From: Micromonospora_E sp048060115
GTDB lineage: Bacteria > Actinomycetota > Actinomycetes > Mycobacteriales > Micromonosporaceae
Reading direction: 5' to 3'
NCBI RefSeq assembly: GCF_048060115.1
Contig: NZ_JBHMIM010000010.1
Location: 1 to 64,000, forward strand
Length of the DNA: 64,000 nt
In this document: positions 6,753 to 15,134 of the stretch, in pieces
Numbering within the stretch: the stretch's first letter is position 1
Layout: each line of letters starts with the position of its first letter
Position numbers and translations under genes: made by a program
Notes under the pieces: generated by a model
Told to the model about the DNA's origin: nothing
The model's input: only the letters and a program-made list of their open reading frames with translations
The model's database searches: none

Positions 6753-9191
6753 TCATTGACGTCGGCCTACACGCGTCTCGATCACCGTGAACGTCACCCC
6801 GAGACCAGCCAGCAGGACCAGATTCCACAGCACCGGCAGCGGTACGGTCAGCGGTGCGAGCACGGCCACCAGCACCGCGCCGCTGATCCGGTAGCCGCTG
6901 AGCCGACGCCAGACCCGCCACCAGAATGCCTGGTTGGCCGCGATGTAGCCGACCACACCGAGGTAGAGCGCGTAGTGGCCGAGAGCATGCGCCCGTGCCT
7001 GGACGGGGCTGCCGTGCAGGAGCAGCGTCTCGCGCAGCCCGAACGCGACCAGGATCAGCCCGGCCACCATCGGCAGGTGCAGGTAGGTGTAGGCGTCGCG
7101 GGCCAGCCTGGCCCGATCCAAACCCTGGGCGGCCTGCAGGGCGTCGTGGGCGAGCCCGGCGTCAGTGTGAAAGTAGGACCACCAGATGGCACAGATGGAG
7201 ACCGCCGCACTGATCAGGAGCACGACCAGCAGGAATGAGGTCGGCTCCTCGGCGGCGGAGAACCCGAGGGCGATGACGGTCTCACCGAACGCGACAAGCA
7301 TGATCAGCGCGTACCGGTCGGTCCAGTGCCGTACGGTGCGGACCCGCCAGCGACGCAGGCCGGTCCGGTAGCTCCCGAAGATCTCGGTCAGGACCGCGAC
7401 CAGCCAGATCGCCGTGACGAGCAGGTCGGTCCGCTGACTGTCGGTGGCGGTCAGATCGAGCACGATACTGCCGGCCAGCAGCGTCAGCGCCACCGCGCTG
7501 GGCGCTACGCTCTGCCGGACCACCGCCTGCAGTTCCGGTTGTTCCCGCGCGACGCTCCAGATCAGCGCGGCCTGGATGAGCCGCCCGGCGATGTACGCGG
7601 CCACCACCACGCTCGCACCGGGTAGGCCGCCGGGGACGGATTCGAATGTTTGTGGCAGCGCGATCCCCAGTGCCAGCGACACCGCCATGATGCCGATCAT
7701 CGCCAGGCGCACCGGGACGGTGTCGTGCCGGATCGCGTTGGTCACCCAGGAGAAGCTGGTCCACGTCCACCACAGCAGTGCCAGCAGGATCAGGCCCTGC
7801 AGCACCCCGAGCACCGAGTTTTCGCGCATCATGAGGACGGTGACCTGAATGAACGCGAACACGAAGACGAGGTCGACGAGCAGTTCCTTCGGGGTGGCCC
7901 CAGTGGTCTTGGCGGCTTCCGGGTCGGCCTGATCGTGCAGCTGCCGGTGGCGTCGCCGGAACACGGTGCGGTCGGCGGCCACCATCGCCGCGACCCCGAG
8001 CAGGAGCAGCGCGAGCGCGCCCAGCGGCGGGGCGTTGGCGGCCAGCGGCAACAGCGCCATCAGCGTCACGATGCCGACGATCGGGCTACGGCCCAGCATT
8101 GCGAGGGCGCGTCGTTGGAACCCGACCAGCCCGCTCAGATAGACGATGACCCCGCCGAAGAGCAGGACGGCGCTCGCGGTACGCCAGGGTTGGTCGGCGG
8201 TGCCGGTGGCGGCGGAGACGGCATGTTTCAGGCCGAACGCGAGCACGATGAGCCCGCAGACCATCGGCAGGTGCAGGCCGCTGTAGGCGTCCCGGGCGAT
8301 GCGGGACTGGTCGGGTCGGGGCATGGCTTGCATCGCATGTTCCGCGACGACCTTGGCCACGTCGAAGTAGGTCCACCAGAGCACGGAGACCACGGCGATG
8401 CTGAGCGCCGCACCGGCCAGCAGTTGCCAGGTGATGGGCTGGTCCCCACCCAGGCCCTGACTGATACCGACGGAAATTACCGTTTCGCCGAGCGCGATGA
8501 GGACGACCAGACCGTGCCGCTCGGCGAGGTGCCGGCCGGACACCACCTGCGCGTTGCCGCTGCTGACGACCCGCAGCGCGCTGAAGTTGATCACAATGAC
8601 CAGGGCGAACAACGCGGTACGGACGTACCGGTCGTCGATCGGCAGATCGAGTCGCGGCGGCAGCCAGACCGCGCAGGCCAGGATCACCCCGCCCGGCAGA
8701 TAGGTCAGCCAGGAGGCGATCACCGGGCGCCGACCGGCGGGGCCCTGTGACCAGTGCAGGAAGCTCAGCACCACCAGCACGGTGTAGATGATCAGCAGGT
8801 AGCCGGCCGCGACGAGCAGCGGTTCGATGACGCCACCCGACTCGGCGGTGAAGGTGCCCGGAATGGCGACACCCATGATCAGCAACGTCGTGGCGATCCC
8901 GAACACGACCAGCGGCATCCCACCCTTGTCCAGGTACGCGACGTTGCCGAGCCAGGCGCAGGAGTTCCAGCAGTGCCACAGCATCAGCAGCACGAGGACG
9001 CCTTCGACGATCCCCAGCCATTCGAGCCGGCTCGCCATCAGGTCGGTGACCCGCAGGAAGGCGAACACGAAGAACAAATCGATGAAGAGCTCCAGCCAGC
9101 TCACATCGCCGGTGGTCCCCTCCCCCTCGGGGCGCCGAACGAGGAAACGACGCGGTTGGAGCTCGGGCGGCGCCGGACCTCCGTCCGTCAT
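6753..9191 (-). CDS. Tandem-duplicated low-temperature-requirement A (LtrA) membrane protein
   Basis: 812 residues from an ATG at 9191; sequence upstream of it shows no coding character. The protein contains two complete LtrA domains. The first (about 35-400) opens with SWLELFIDLFFVFAFLRVTDL and the second (about 420-800) with ELLVDLVFVFAFIQVTVL. Each repeats the same later marks: GLVVLIALGETVISVG versus ALIMLVAFGETVIALG, WWTYFDVAK versus WWSYFHTDA, and YSGLHLPMVCGL versus YTYLHLPMVAGL. About 20 or more hydrophobic segments are expected. LtrA was named in Listeria for growth at low temperature; its biochemical role is unknown. The usual LtrA is one such domain. Confidence 0.88.
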   Translation of the reverse strand: MTDGGPAPPELQPRRFLVRRPEGEGTTGDVSWLELFIDLFFVFAFLRVTDLMASRLEWLGIVEGVLVLLMLWHCWNSCAWLGNVAYLDKGGMPLVVFGIATTLLIMGVAIPGTFTAESGGVIEPLLVAAGYLLIIYTVLVVLSFLHWSQGPAGRRPVIASWLTYLPGGVILACAVWLPPRLDLPIDDRYVRTALFALVIVINFSALRVVSSGNAQVVSGRHLAERHGLVVLIALGETVISVGISQGLGGDQPITWQLLAGAALSIAVVSVLWWTYFDVAKVVAEHAMQAMPRPDQSRIARDAYSGLHLPMVCGLIVLAFGLKHAVSAATGTADQPWRTASAVLLFGGVIVYLSGLVGFQRRALAMLGRSPIVGIVTLMALLPLAANAPPLGALALLLLGVAAMVAADRTVFRRRHRQLHDQADPEAAKTTGATPKELLVDLVFVFAFIQVTVLMMRENSVLGVLQGLILLALLWWTWTSFSWVTNAIRHDTVPVRLAMIGIMAVSLALGIALPQTFESVPGGLPGASVVVAAYIAGRLIQAALIWSVAREQPELQAVVRQSVAPSAVALTLLAGSIVLDLTATDSQRTDLLVTAIWLVAVLTEIFGSYRTGLRRWRVRTVRHWTDRYALIMLVAFGETVIALGFSAAEEPTSFLLVVLLISAAVSICAIWWSYFHTDAGLAHDALQAAQGLDRARLARDAYTYLHLPMVAGLILVAFGLRETLLLHGSPVQARAHALGHYALYLGVVGYIAANQAFWWRVWRRLSGYRISGAVLVAVLAPLTVPLPVLWNLVLLAGLGVTFTVIETRVGRRQ

Positions 9192-9421
9192 GCGCCCCAC
9201 TGTGCGGATCGGGTGGTCGATTTGGCAGGCAGATCGGGAAATTTCACCCGCCCGCGCAGGCGTGGCGGGATGGCTGGCCCGTCCAGTCGGCGTCCAATCG
9301 TGATCCAGCGATAGTTGGGAAGCTGACCGAACCCGCCACCTGCGGGAAAGCACCCATCCCGGCAAGCGCTGACCATAGTGGAGGTCATGGATGGGTGGTC
9401 GACGGCCAGAAGGGGAGAGCC

Positions 9422-10195
9422 ATGAGACGCGTACTGCTCCGTCGCACCGTCGCCGCTGTCGCGGCGGTCCTGATCACCGTGCCGCTGGGTGCCAGACCGG
9501 TCCAGGCGTTCGACTTCACGGCGATCATCGGTGCCGCGAAGGCGGCCTACGAGCTGTACAAGGAGTACAAGGAGGGCGACTCGCTGGATGAGGCCACCAC
9601 CAAGATCATCAACACGATCAACGACGCGAAGACGGAAATCCTCTCCCAGGTCGACCGGCTGGCGACCGCCCAGGCCAAATCCTGCGCCCGCAGCGCGATC
9701 ATCGACTTCAACGACATCAAGACCTTCAACCAGACCACCGTGCAGGCGTACGCCCGGGACACCACCGCCTGCGTGACGCTCATCGACAGCCTGCTCGAGG
9801 TCGTCACCGACAAGGCCTCCACCGACCAGCTCGGCTTCACCCTCAACACGGTCGGCCCGCTGGCGCTGACCGCCCGCGCCCACGCCGGCTTCAGCACCTC
9901 GTCCCTGCTCGGCCTGGTGGTCGACGGCAACGACACCGTGCTCAGCACGCTCACACCGACCTGTATCACCTCGCTGATCGGCAACAACGGCATCCCGCAG
10001 TCCGGCGCGGTCTACACCTGGCAGACCCGATGCACCGCCTACGACGGCAAGGTCGCCACGACCAGCAAGCGGATGGCGTACCCGCCGACGGCCAACCCGT
10101 TCGACATCCCCGGCACCACCGCACTGGTGATGCGCCACACCAGCCACGCCGAGGCGACCGTGGTGCTGCCGATCCTGCGGGCCACCCCCGCCTGA
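9422..10195 (+). CDS. Secreted protein of unknown function
   Basis: 257 residues. The ATG at 9422 follows AAGGGGAGAGCC and begins a typical signal peptide (MRRVLLRRTV, a hydrophobic core of about 20 residues, and an Ala-rich cleavage region ending ...ARPVQA at residue ~28). The mature part starts FDFTAIIGAAKAAYELYKEY and is largely predicted helical, with a Lys/Asp-rich amphipathic segment to residue ~80. Cysteines around residues 85, 110, 180 and 200 could form disulfides outside the cell. No enzyme motif or known domain is recognised. It is divergent from the LtrA gene and convergent with the PAP2 gene, separated by a strong terminator. Confidence 0.75.
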   Translation: MRRVLLRRTVAAVAAVLITVPLGARPVQAFDFTAIIGAAKAAYELYKEYKEGDSLDEATTKIINTINDAKTEILSQVDRLATAQAKSCARSAIIDFNDIKTFNQTTVQAYARDTTACVTLIDSLLEVVTDKASTDQLGFTLNTVGPLALTARAHAGFSTSSLLGLVVDGNDTVLSTLTPTCITSLIGNNGIPQSGAVYTWQTRCTAYDGKVATTSKRMAYPPTANPFDIPGTTALVMRHTSHAEATVVLPILRATPA

Positions 10196-10226
10196 GTCGC
10201 CGCACCCGCTCCTGGACAGCCGACCC

Positions 10227-10266
10227 GTCGTTGCGCCCCGGCCTGACGCGGCCGGGGCGCAACGAC
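10227..10266. terminator. Bidirectional intrinsic terminator
   Basis: A perfect 17-bp stem (GTCGTTGCGCCCCGGCC, 10227-10243) with a 6-base loop and its exact complement (10250-10266) lies in the 78-bp gap between two convergent genes. There is no long T run, as is common in actinomycetes. It can serve both the secreted-protein gene on the plus strand and the PAP2 gene on the minus strand. Confidence 0.8.
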
Positions 10267-10273
10267 GCCCCCG

Positions 10274-12238
10274 TCAGGCGGTCTTCAGCAGCCGCACCGA
10301 CACACCGGTGGCGGTGTGGAACGGCTCGGCGGTGTAGCCGTCGAGCCCGGTCACGGTGACCGACCCGAACCTGCCGATGAGCTTCGCGGCCCGCAGCACC
10401 GGCACCGACACGTTCGCCGCCGGCGGGCGCTCCGGATCCAGCGCCAGCACCAGGGCGGCGCGACCGTTGAGCGTCGCCATCGCGTCGACGACCAGCGCCG
10501 ACTCACCGCCGTCGGTCAGGTTCACCGACAGGGTCGCCTGACCGGACTGGCTGTACTCGTCGCGTACCCGCAGCTGGCCGGCGGTCCGGTCCAACCGCAA
10601 CGTGCCGCCGCGCAGCTCCACCGCGCCGTCGCCCAACGCCCGCGCGGACGCCGCCACCAGGGTGCCGTCGACCAGCCGGGTGCCGCCGGCGAAGCTGTTC
10701 GCGCCGGACAGGGTCAACGCACCGGTGCCAAGCTTGACCAGCATGCCGTCGCCGTCGATGTCGTTGCGCCAGGCGTCGGCGGCGTGGAAGCCACCGGCGG
10801 CGGCGTCCATGGTGACCCGCACGGTGCGCCGCAGCGAACCGTAGCCGTCGGCGGCGGCGAACAGGTTCAGCCGACCCCACTGCTCCGGGCCGTCCAGCAG
10901 CGGATAGCCGCCCGGCAGCCCGGTGCTGCGCAGCACCTCACGGCGCTGCTCGGCGTCCAGGTAGGGCAGCCGGGTCTCGATCAGTGTCTCGGCACCCTTC
11001 GGCACCGTGAACGGGGTGTCCTTGCGGGCCTGCGGCAACATGTACGTCAGCCGGGGCGTCACCTTCGCCAGGTTCGCCGCCCGGTCGGCGTACGGGTCGG
11101 TGTCCGGTCCGGCCGAGTGGGCGTACGCGTACAAGGTGTCGGCGCTCGTGCCGGTGCGGGCCTGGAGATACTCCGCGGCCTGGCGCCGGGCGTCGGCCTT
11201 GAGCTGCGCGTACGCCGGGTCGGCGAGCACGGCGGCGGCCAGTGCGGTGGCCAGGATCCGGCCACCGATCACGTCCACCGGCGAGTGCATGCCGGCCACG
11301 ATCCGGCTGTCCGCGACGTCACTGGCCCGAGCCAGCAGCTCCTGGAACCGCTCCGGTACGGCGTACGCGAACGCCAGCGCCGCCAGGTAGGCGGCGTTGG
11401 CGTGCCCGCTGGGGAACCCGCCGTCGTCGGCCGGGTTGTCGGCCCGCTGGCGCAGCAGCTGCGGCACCACGGCGGTGTTCGCCGCGTACACCGGCACACC
11501 CAGCACCGGGATGCCGCCGGTCTCGACGACCAAGCTGTCGTCGGTGAGCCGCCAAGGTCGCGGATACTGGTAGGTGGACTTGCTCGGGTTGCTGGAGGCG
11601 TGCGGGCCGCGGATCGTGTTGACCAGCTGCACCACCGTGCCCAGCGCCGATGAGGTGGAGCCGGCGCCGAGCGACGAGCCGGCTGGGGCGTCCGGCGGCA
11701 GTGCGTCGCTGACCCGGCCGGCCGGCACCCCGTCGGGGGCGGCGGTGATGCCGGTGACGGCGAGCGAACCGGCCAGGTACGGCTGCGTCAGCGGACCGAG
11801 GCCGCTAATCGCGCTGTAACTCTGGTGCTGCCGGTCGAAGATGTACGCCTGCTTCGCCTCGGCCTCGGTGCGCTCCTCGCCGACCTTCACCACGTAGCGG
11901 ATGTTGGCCCGCAGCACGTCGGCGCTGCGCGGTACGCCGTTGTCCCAGCTGCTGCCGGTGGTCCACAGCTGCTCGAAGCCGGCAAGGATACGTACCGCCG
12001 CGTTGGTCTGCGGGGTCCGGTTGGCGGTGGTGTTGGTCAGGTAGTCGTCGACGAACGGCAACCCGGGGTAGCTGGGCGGCGGTGGCACGTTGCCGGTTGC
12101 CGCTGTCGTCGCCGCTGTGGCGGGGGCGGCGGCGGCCGGGGCCGCGGTGAGCAGGCTGCCGGCCACCGGTAGGGCGGCGAGGGCGGCCGAGCCGCGCAGG
12201 AAGACGCGGCGGTCTATCGCATGGTGCTGTGCAGTCAT
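10274..12238 (-). CDS. Tat-exported PAP2-superfamily phosphatase with a PATR beta-strand repeat
   Basis: 654 residues. The N-terminus has a Tat signal (RRVFLRG, hydrophobic core, Ala-rich cleavage area near residue 40). The PAP2/vanadium-haloperoxidase signature is complete: K-x6-RP in KSTYQYPRP (about residue 225), PSGHANAAY (about 275) and SR-x5-H-x3-D in SRIVAGMHSPVD (about 310), giving the phosphate/vanadate site and catalytic His. After residue ~470 an autotransporter-associated beta-strand repeat (GALTLSGANSFAGGTRLVDG) follows, unusual on this enzyme and maybe an adhesion or extracellular scaffold module. Phosphatase or haloperoxidase activity cannot be told apart here; exported acid phosphatase is more likely. 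Confidence 0.85.
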   Translation of the reverse strand: MTAQHHAIDRRVFLRGSAALAALPVAGSLLTAAPAAAAPATAATTAATGNVPPPPSYPGLPFVDDYLTNTTANRTPQTNAAVRILAGFEQLWTTGSSWDNGVPRSADVLRANIRYVVKVGEERTEAEAKQAYIFDRQHQSYSAISGLGPLTQPYLAGSLAVTGITAAPDGVPAGRVSDALPPDAPAGSSLGAGSTSSALGTVVQLVNTIRGPHASSNPSKSTYQYPRPWRLTDDSLVVETGGIPVLGVPVYAANTAVVPQLLRQRADNPADDGGFPSGHANAAYLAALAFAYAVPERFQELLARASDVADSRIVAGMHSPVDVIGGRILATALAAAVLADPAYAQLKADARRQAAEYLQARTGTSADTLYAYAHSAGPDTDPYADRAANLAKVTPRLTYMLPQARKDTPFTVPKGAETLIETRLPYLDAEQRREVLRSTGLPGGYPLLDGPEQWGRLNLFAAADGYGSLRRTVRVTMDAAAGGFHAADAWRNDIDGDGMLVKLGTGALTLSGANSFAGGTRLVDGTLVAASARALGDGAVELRGGTLRLDRTAGQLRVRDEYSQSGQATLSVNLTDGGESALVVDAMATLNGRAALVLALDPERPPAANVSVPVLRAAKLIGRFGSVTVTGLDGYTAEPFHTATGVSVRLLKTA

Positions 12239-12389
12239 GGCTGCTGACCCTGGCCAACGTCAATGAACGGTACGGGGCCGGCTGGCCAACAACCGGTGGA
12301 CTCAAACGATCATTAGCTCCAGACGTGACGCGTCTCCCACCAGTACGCCGACCACCGGTGACCTGCTGTCATGCGTCGACGCCGATCGG

Positions 12390-12533
12390 CTACCTCGCGG
12401 GGTTGGACGGCGGCGGCGGCGGGACGGTGGTCAGCTCGCCGCACTTGGGGCACCAGCGGCTCTTGACCCGAAACGAGAACAGCCCAGCCAGGTAGCCGAG
12501 CACCGTGGCGCTGGTCAACGCACAGATGTCCAT
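12390..12533 (-). CDS. Small membrane protein with one zinc-ribbon knuckle (47 aa)
   Basis: Forty-seven codons, ATG at 12533 with a purine-rich GAGAGAGAAGG site about ten bases upstream. Residues 5-22 (ALTSATVLGYLAGLFSFR) form one hydrophobic segment; then a single C-P-K-C knuckle at residues 28-31 and a Pro-run tail. Very short Actinobacteria proteins with this hydrophobic-helix plus CPxC layout exist but have no known function. A 16-bp near-perfect direct repeat lies directly upstream (12553-12568 and 12578-12593). Coding is supported by the ribosome site, composition and strong GC at third positions. Confidence 0.65.
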   Translation of the reverse strand: MDICALTSATVLGYLAGLFSFRVKSRWCPKCGELTTVPPPPPSNPAR

Positions 12534-12594
12534 GATCGTCTGCCTTCTCTCTCGGAGGGAATGGAACGTCTTTTCTACGGAGGGGATGGAACGG

Positions 12595-12629
12595 GGTCGG
12601 GCCGGATGGTTGCCGCCACCGGCCCGACC
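12595..12629. terminator. Intrinsic terminator after the 72-aa Cys-rich gene
   Basis: An 11-bp perfect inverted repeat (GGTCGGGCCGG at 12595-12605, complement at 12619-12629) with a 13-base loop lies directly downstream of the minus-strand gene ending at 12637. Confidence 0.65.
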
Positions 12630-12636
12630 CTGGCTC

Positions 12637-12855
12637 TCACCGCCACCAGCCCATGAACCGCCAGTAGACGTCGCCGCAGCGGTCCTGCGGCAGGTCAGCC
12701 ATCGCGTCCAGCAGGCACGTCGCCAGGTAGACCGACAGCGACACCCGTGCCCCCGCGTACTCGGCCAGCAGCTCCCGACGTCGCGTCTCGCACGGCCACG
12801 AAAGGCCGCAGCCAGCGCAGATCCAGCTCGGCCGGACAGGGCGATGCGCCGTCAC
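12637..12855 (-). CDS. Small Cys-motif protein of unknown function (72 aa)
   Basis: Seventy-two residues from a GTG at 12855; AGGGGAG lies about six bases upstream, and sequence before it lacks coding character. The N-terminal part holds W-I-C-A-G-C-G-L-S-W-P-C-E, three closely spaced cysteines plus Trp residues, a likely metal-binding knuckle. The remainder (LLAEYAGARVSLSVYLATCLLDAM) is a helical region. Similar short proteins occur next to XRE/DUF397 genes in actinomycetes, which fits the neighbours here; no function is established. Confidence 0.65.
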   Translation of the reverse strand: MTAHRPVRPSWICAGCGLSWPCETRRRELLAEYAGARVSLSVYLATCLLDAMADLPQDRCGDVYWRFMGWWR

Positions 12856-12904
12856 CGAGGGCTCCCCTGATCCGTGCGCTGGGCACGACCTGCGGATTCG
12901 GGGA

Positions 12905-13354
12905 TCACCGCTGCCCCCGATTTCGTTGTCCCTGGACGCGATTCGCGCCGCCCGGATCGGCGTCGACACCGGGTGGGTCGTTGAACCGGCAGCCGACGTG
13001 CCGCTGCCGCCACTGCCGCAGACCTTCGCGAAGGCGTTCCGCCTCGGCACGCTCGCTAGCCGCCGACCCGGCGAGCCGGTCCAGCTCATCGGCGACCTCG
13101 CGCAGATATGCGTACACCTCATGCGGGTCCAATCCCCGCCACCGCTGGGTGAAGCGGACGGCCCTGACCTGCCACGACTCGACCCGTCCCGCCGCCTCGT
13201 CGCTGTCTGCCGTCACCTCGACCACCGGCCACTGGCCACGTTGGATCCGCAGGACGACGACCAGTGAAACATTGTCGCGTATGTGGAATGTTCCAGCATC
13301 AGCACTGTTACAGGATGCCTTGCCGGGGCAGTCATCGCAAGAGCCATCTACCAC
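12905..13354 (-). CDS. DivIVA-domain-like protein
   Basis: 149 residues from a GTG at 13354 (weak purine-rich site); the first ~28 residues are atypical and the true start may be further in. The core (about residues 62-115) reads VRFTQRWRGLDPHEVYAYLREVADELDRL followed, in the same helix, by a Glu/Arg-rich coiled coil. The FxxxxRGxDxxEVxxYL pattern is the membrane- and pole-targeting DivIVA/Wag31 signature. The upstream residues (SLVVVLRIQRGQWPVVEV) form a strand-rich stretch. Standalone short DivIVA-like proteins are adaptors of unknown role. It ends about 50 bp before the 72-aa gene and could share its transcript. Confidence 0.7.
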   Translation of the reverse strand: MVDGSCDDCPGKASCNSADAGTFHIRDNVSLVVVLRIQRGQWPVVEVTADSDEAAGRVESWQVRAVRFTQRWRGLDPHEVYAYLREVADELDRLAGSAASERAEAERLREGLRQWRQRHVGCRFNDPPGVDADPGGANRVQGQRNRGQR

Positions 13355-13376
13355 CGTCTCCGCTTCCAGACATGCA

Positions 13377-13409
13377 AAAGCGGTGCCCGGGACAACCGGG
13401 CACCGCTTT
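13377..13409. terminator. Strong intrinsic terminator after the DUF397 gene
   Basis: A 14-bp perfect stem (AAAGCGGTGCCCGG at 13377-13390, complement at 13396-13409) with a five-base GACAA loop. On the minus strand it lies just after the DUF397 stop at 13433. Confidence 0.8.
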
Positions 13410-13432
13410 GGGAGGACGTCAGTCAGCCGCGA

Positions 13433-13636
13433 TCAGCGCAGGTCGCCCCGCTCGGTAGACAAACTGTGGATCAACGAGTCGAACGACGTACGGCTGAAGT
13501 CGAGGACCGGACCTGCCGAACCCGCCTTGCTGTCCCGCACGCCCACCCGATCACCCGCGACGTTCACCTCCACGCAGTTGTCGTCGCCGCCGGACCGCGT
13601 GGACTTGCGCCAACCTGTGGCTTGAAAGCTGCTCAT
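13433..13636 (-). CDS. DUF397 protein
   Basis: Sixty-seven residues from an ATG at 13636 preceded by GAGGAGA. The family pattern is clear: W-R-K-S-T-R-S near residue 8, then C-V-E-V-N, V-G-V-R-D-S-K and the closing F-x-x-x-S-F-D-S-L-I-H. DUF397 proteins are nearly always encoded next to an XRE regulator with DUF5753, as here (14-bp gap), and several pairs influence sporulation or antibiotic production in Streptomyces, possibly in toxin-antitoxin-like fashion. Its exact activity is unknown. Confidence 0.92.
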   Translation of the reverse strand: MSSFQATGWRKSTRSGGDDNCVEVNVAGDRVGVRDSKAGSAGPVLDFSRTSFDSLIHSLSTERGDLR

Positions 13637-13650
13637 AGCCTCGATTCTCC

Positions 13651-14517
13651 TCACCGACCCACTCCAGCCACAGCCCGGAGCAGGCCCGCGCTGTCCGCAG
13701 CCGTCAACGCCGACTCCCACACCCGACCGAACAGGTCCACATAAGGCTGCACCTCGTCCGGCTCGGTATAGACCAGATCAACCGTCTCCGTGTCCACTGC
13801 GACCGCATCTGGATCACCACCACCGAACCGATACACCGTGAACGGCGACCTCGGCAACCAGTAGTCGCGCAGCTCAGCGCCCTGCGGCAGCACCCGCACC
13901 GACACTCGATCGGAATCCTCGGCCAACGTCGCCAGGTGCAGCAACTGCTCCCGCATCACCTCCGGCGGTGCCGCCGGCCGCCGCACCGCGACCTCCTCGA
14001 CCACCACCTCATACCGAGGACCGGCCGGCCGCGCCAGCATCCGCTGCCGCATCATCTTCGCCTCCACCGTCCGATCCAGGTCAGCCGACGGCAACCGGGC
14101 CTGCTTGAACGCCAACTCCGAACGCGCCCGCGTGTACGCCGGCACCTGCAACAACCCCGGCACCACGAACGACTGGTACTCACGGATGCTCACCGCACCG
14201 TGCTCCAGATTCGCGTAGACCGCCTGACGCCGACCCATCCCAGACCCGTACGACTCCCACCAACCACGCTCAGCGGCGTCGTTCGCCATCCGCACCAGCT
14301 CGTGCCACCGCTCACCGTCAACCGACAACGCACCCAGGATCGCGCTCACATCCGACACCGACGGCACCCGATCCGCCGTCTCGAACCGGGACAGCTTCGG
14401 CCGCGACATCTTCGCTGTCCGTGCCAGCTCCTCGGCGGTCAGCCCGGCATCCTCCCGAAGCTGTCGCAGCTCCTTCGCCAACCGACGCCGACGCACCAAC
14501 GGACTACTCAACGTCAA
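13651..14517 (-). CDS. XRE-family regulator with DUF5753 domain
   Basis: 288 residues. The N-terminal Cro/CI helix-turn-helix spans about 10-70 (LRQLREDAGLTAEELARTAKMSRPKLSRFE, in two contiguous parts), followed by the DUF5753 ligand/effector-like domain: WWESYGSGM, the Y-x-x-L-E segment, IREYQSFVVPGLLQVPAYTRA and MRQRML near residue 160. This family pairs with DUF397 proteins. The motif AATGTTCCA occurs upstream at 14542-14550 and again at 13287-13295 inside the DivIVA-like gene region, a possible autoregulatory site. Confidence 0.92.
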   Translation of the reverse strand: MTLSSPLVRRRRLAKELRQLREDAGLTAEELARTAKMSRPKLSRFETADRVPSVSDVSAILGALSVDGERWHELVRMANDAAERGWWESYGSGMGRRQAVYANLEHGAVSIREYQSFVVPGLLQVPAYTRARSELAFKQARLPSADLDRTVEAKMMRQRMLARPAGPRYEVVVEEVAVRRPAAPPEVMREQLLHLATLAEDSDRVSVRVLPQGAELRDYWLPRSPFTVYRFGGGDPDAVAVDTETVDLVYTEPDEVQPYVDLFGRVWESALTAADSAGLLRAVAGVGR

Positions 14518-14610
14518 CCTCCCACCCGTTCCACCACCGGCAATGTTCCATCATCCGGCACGGACCAAGCTACCGAGACTCAGCCCGCAGCTCCCGGCAC
14601 AGGTAGACGG

Positions 14611-14857
14611 GGAGAGATCATCCTCACCGCACACCAGCAGGGTGACCACTTCGTGCTACCGGTCAAGGAGAACCGAGCCGCGCTGTTCGACGCTCCCGAC
14701 GCGCTGCCCTGGGCCGGCACCCCGATCGGCCACGAGAGCACCGACACCGGGCACGGCCGTACCACCCGCCGGACCATCCGGGTCCTGCCGGCCCCGTCCG
14801 GCCTGCCGTTTCCCCACGTCCACCAGGTCTGGCTGATCGAACGCTACGAACGCGCTA
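14611..14857 (+). pseudogene. ISAs1-family transposase remnant
   Basis: An open stretch translating as ILTAHQQGDHFVLPVKENR, then FDAPDALPWAGTPIGHEST, TGHGRTTRRTIRVLP, PFPHVHQVWLIERY, matches the middle of ISAs1-family transposases (the VKxNQxxL, DxGHGRxExR and QVxxxER motifs). It has no start, and similarity stops at about 14857, so only some 80 codons of the usual ~370 remain. No terminal inverted repeats were found. The rest of 14518-15134 (14518-14610 and 14858-15134) shows no gene. The remnant sits at the edge of the toxin island and hints at past mobile-element activity. Confidence 0.72.
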
Positions 14858-15134
14858 CAGGCCTGCGGCCCCGCGCACGCCCACTACGACCGAACCAACC
14901 CGCAGACCGGCAAGCCGCCGAACGGATCGCGCAATCCTGACGCACCCCTACCCTGGCATCCTGGACTGACGACGCCGCAGCATCCGACACCCCCATCGCG
15001 ACACTTCATCAAGATATGGGCGATGAGAGACGCCCACTGACGGCAACTCGAGCCGGCAGTCACAGACCCATGCAGATTCATCACGCTCTGCTACCAACGA
15101 TAGGCCGGTCTTCCATCCAAATAGAACAATGCCT

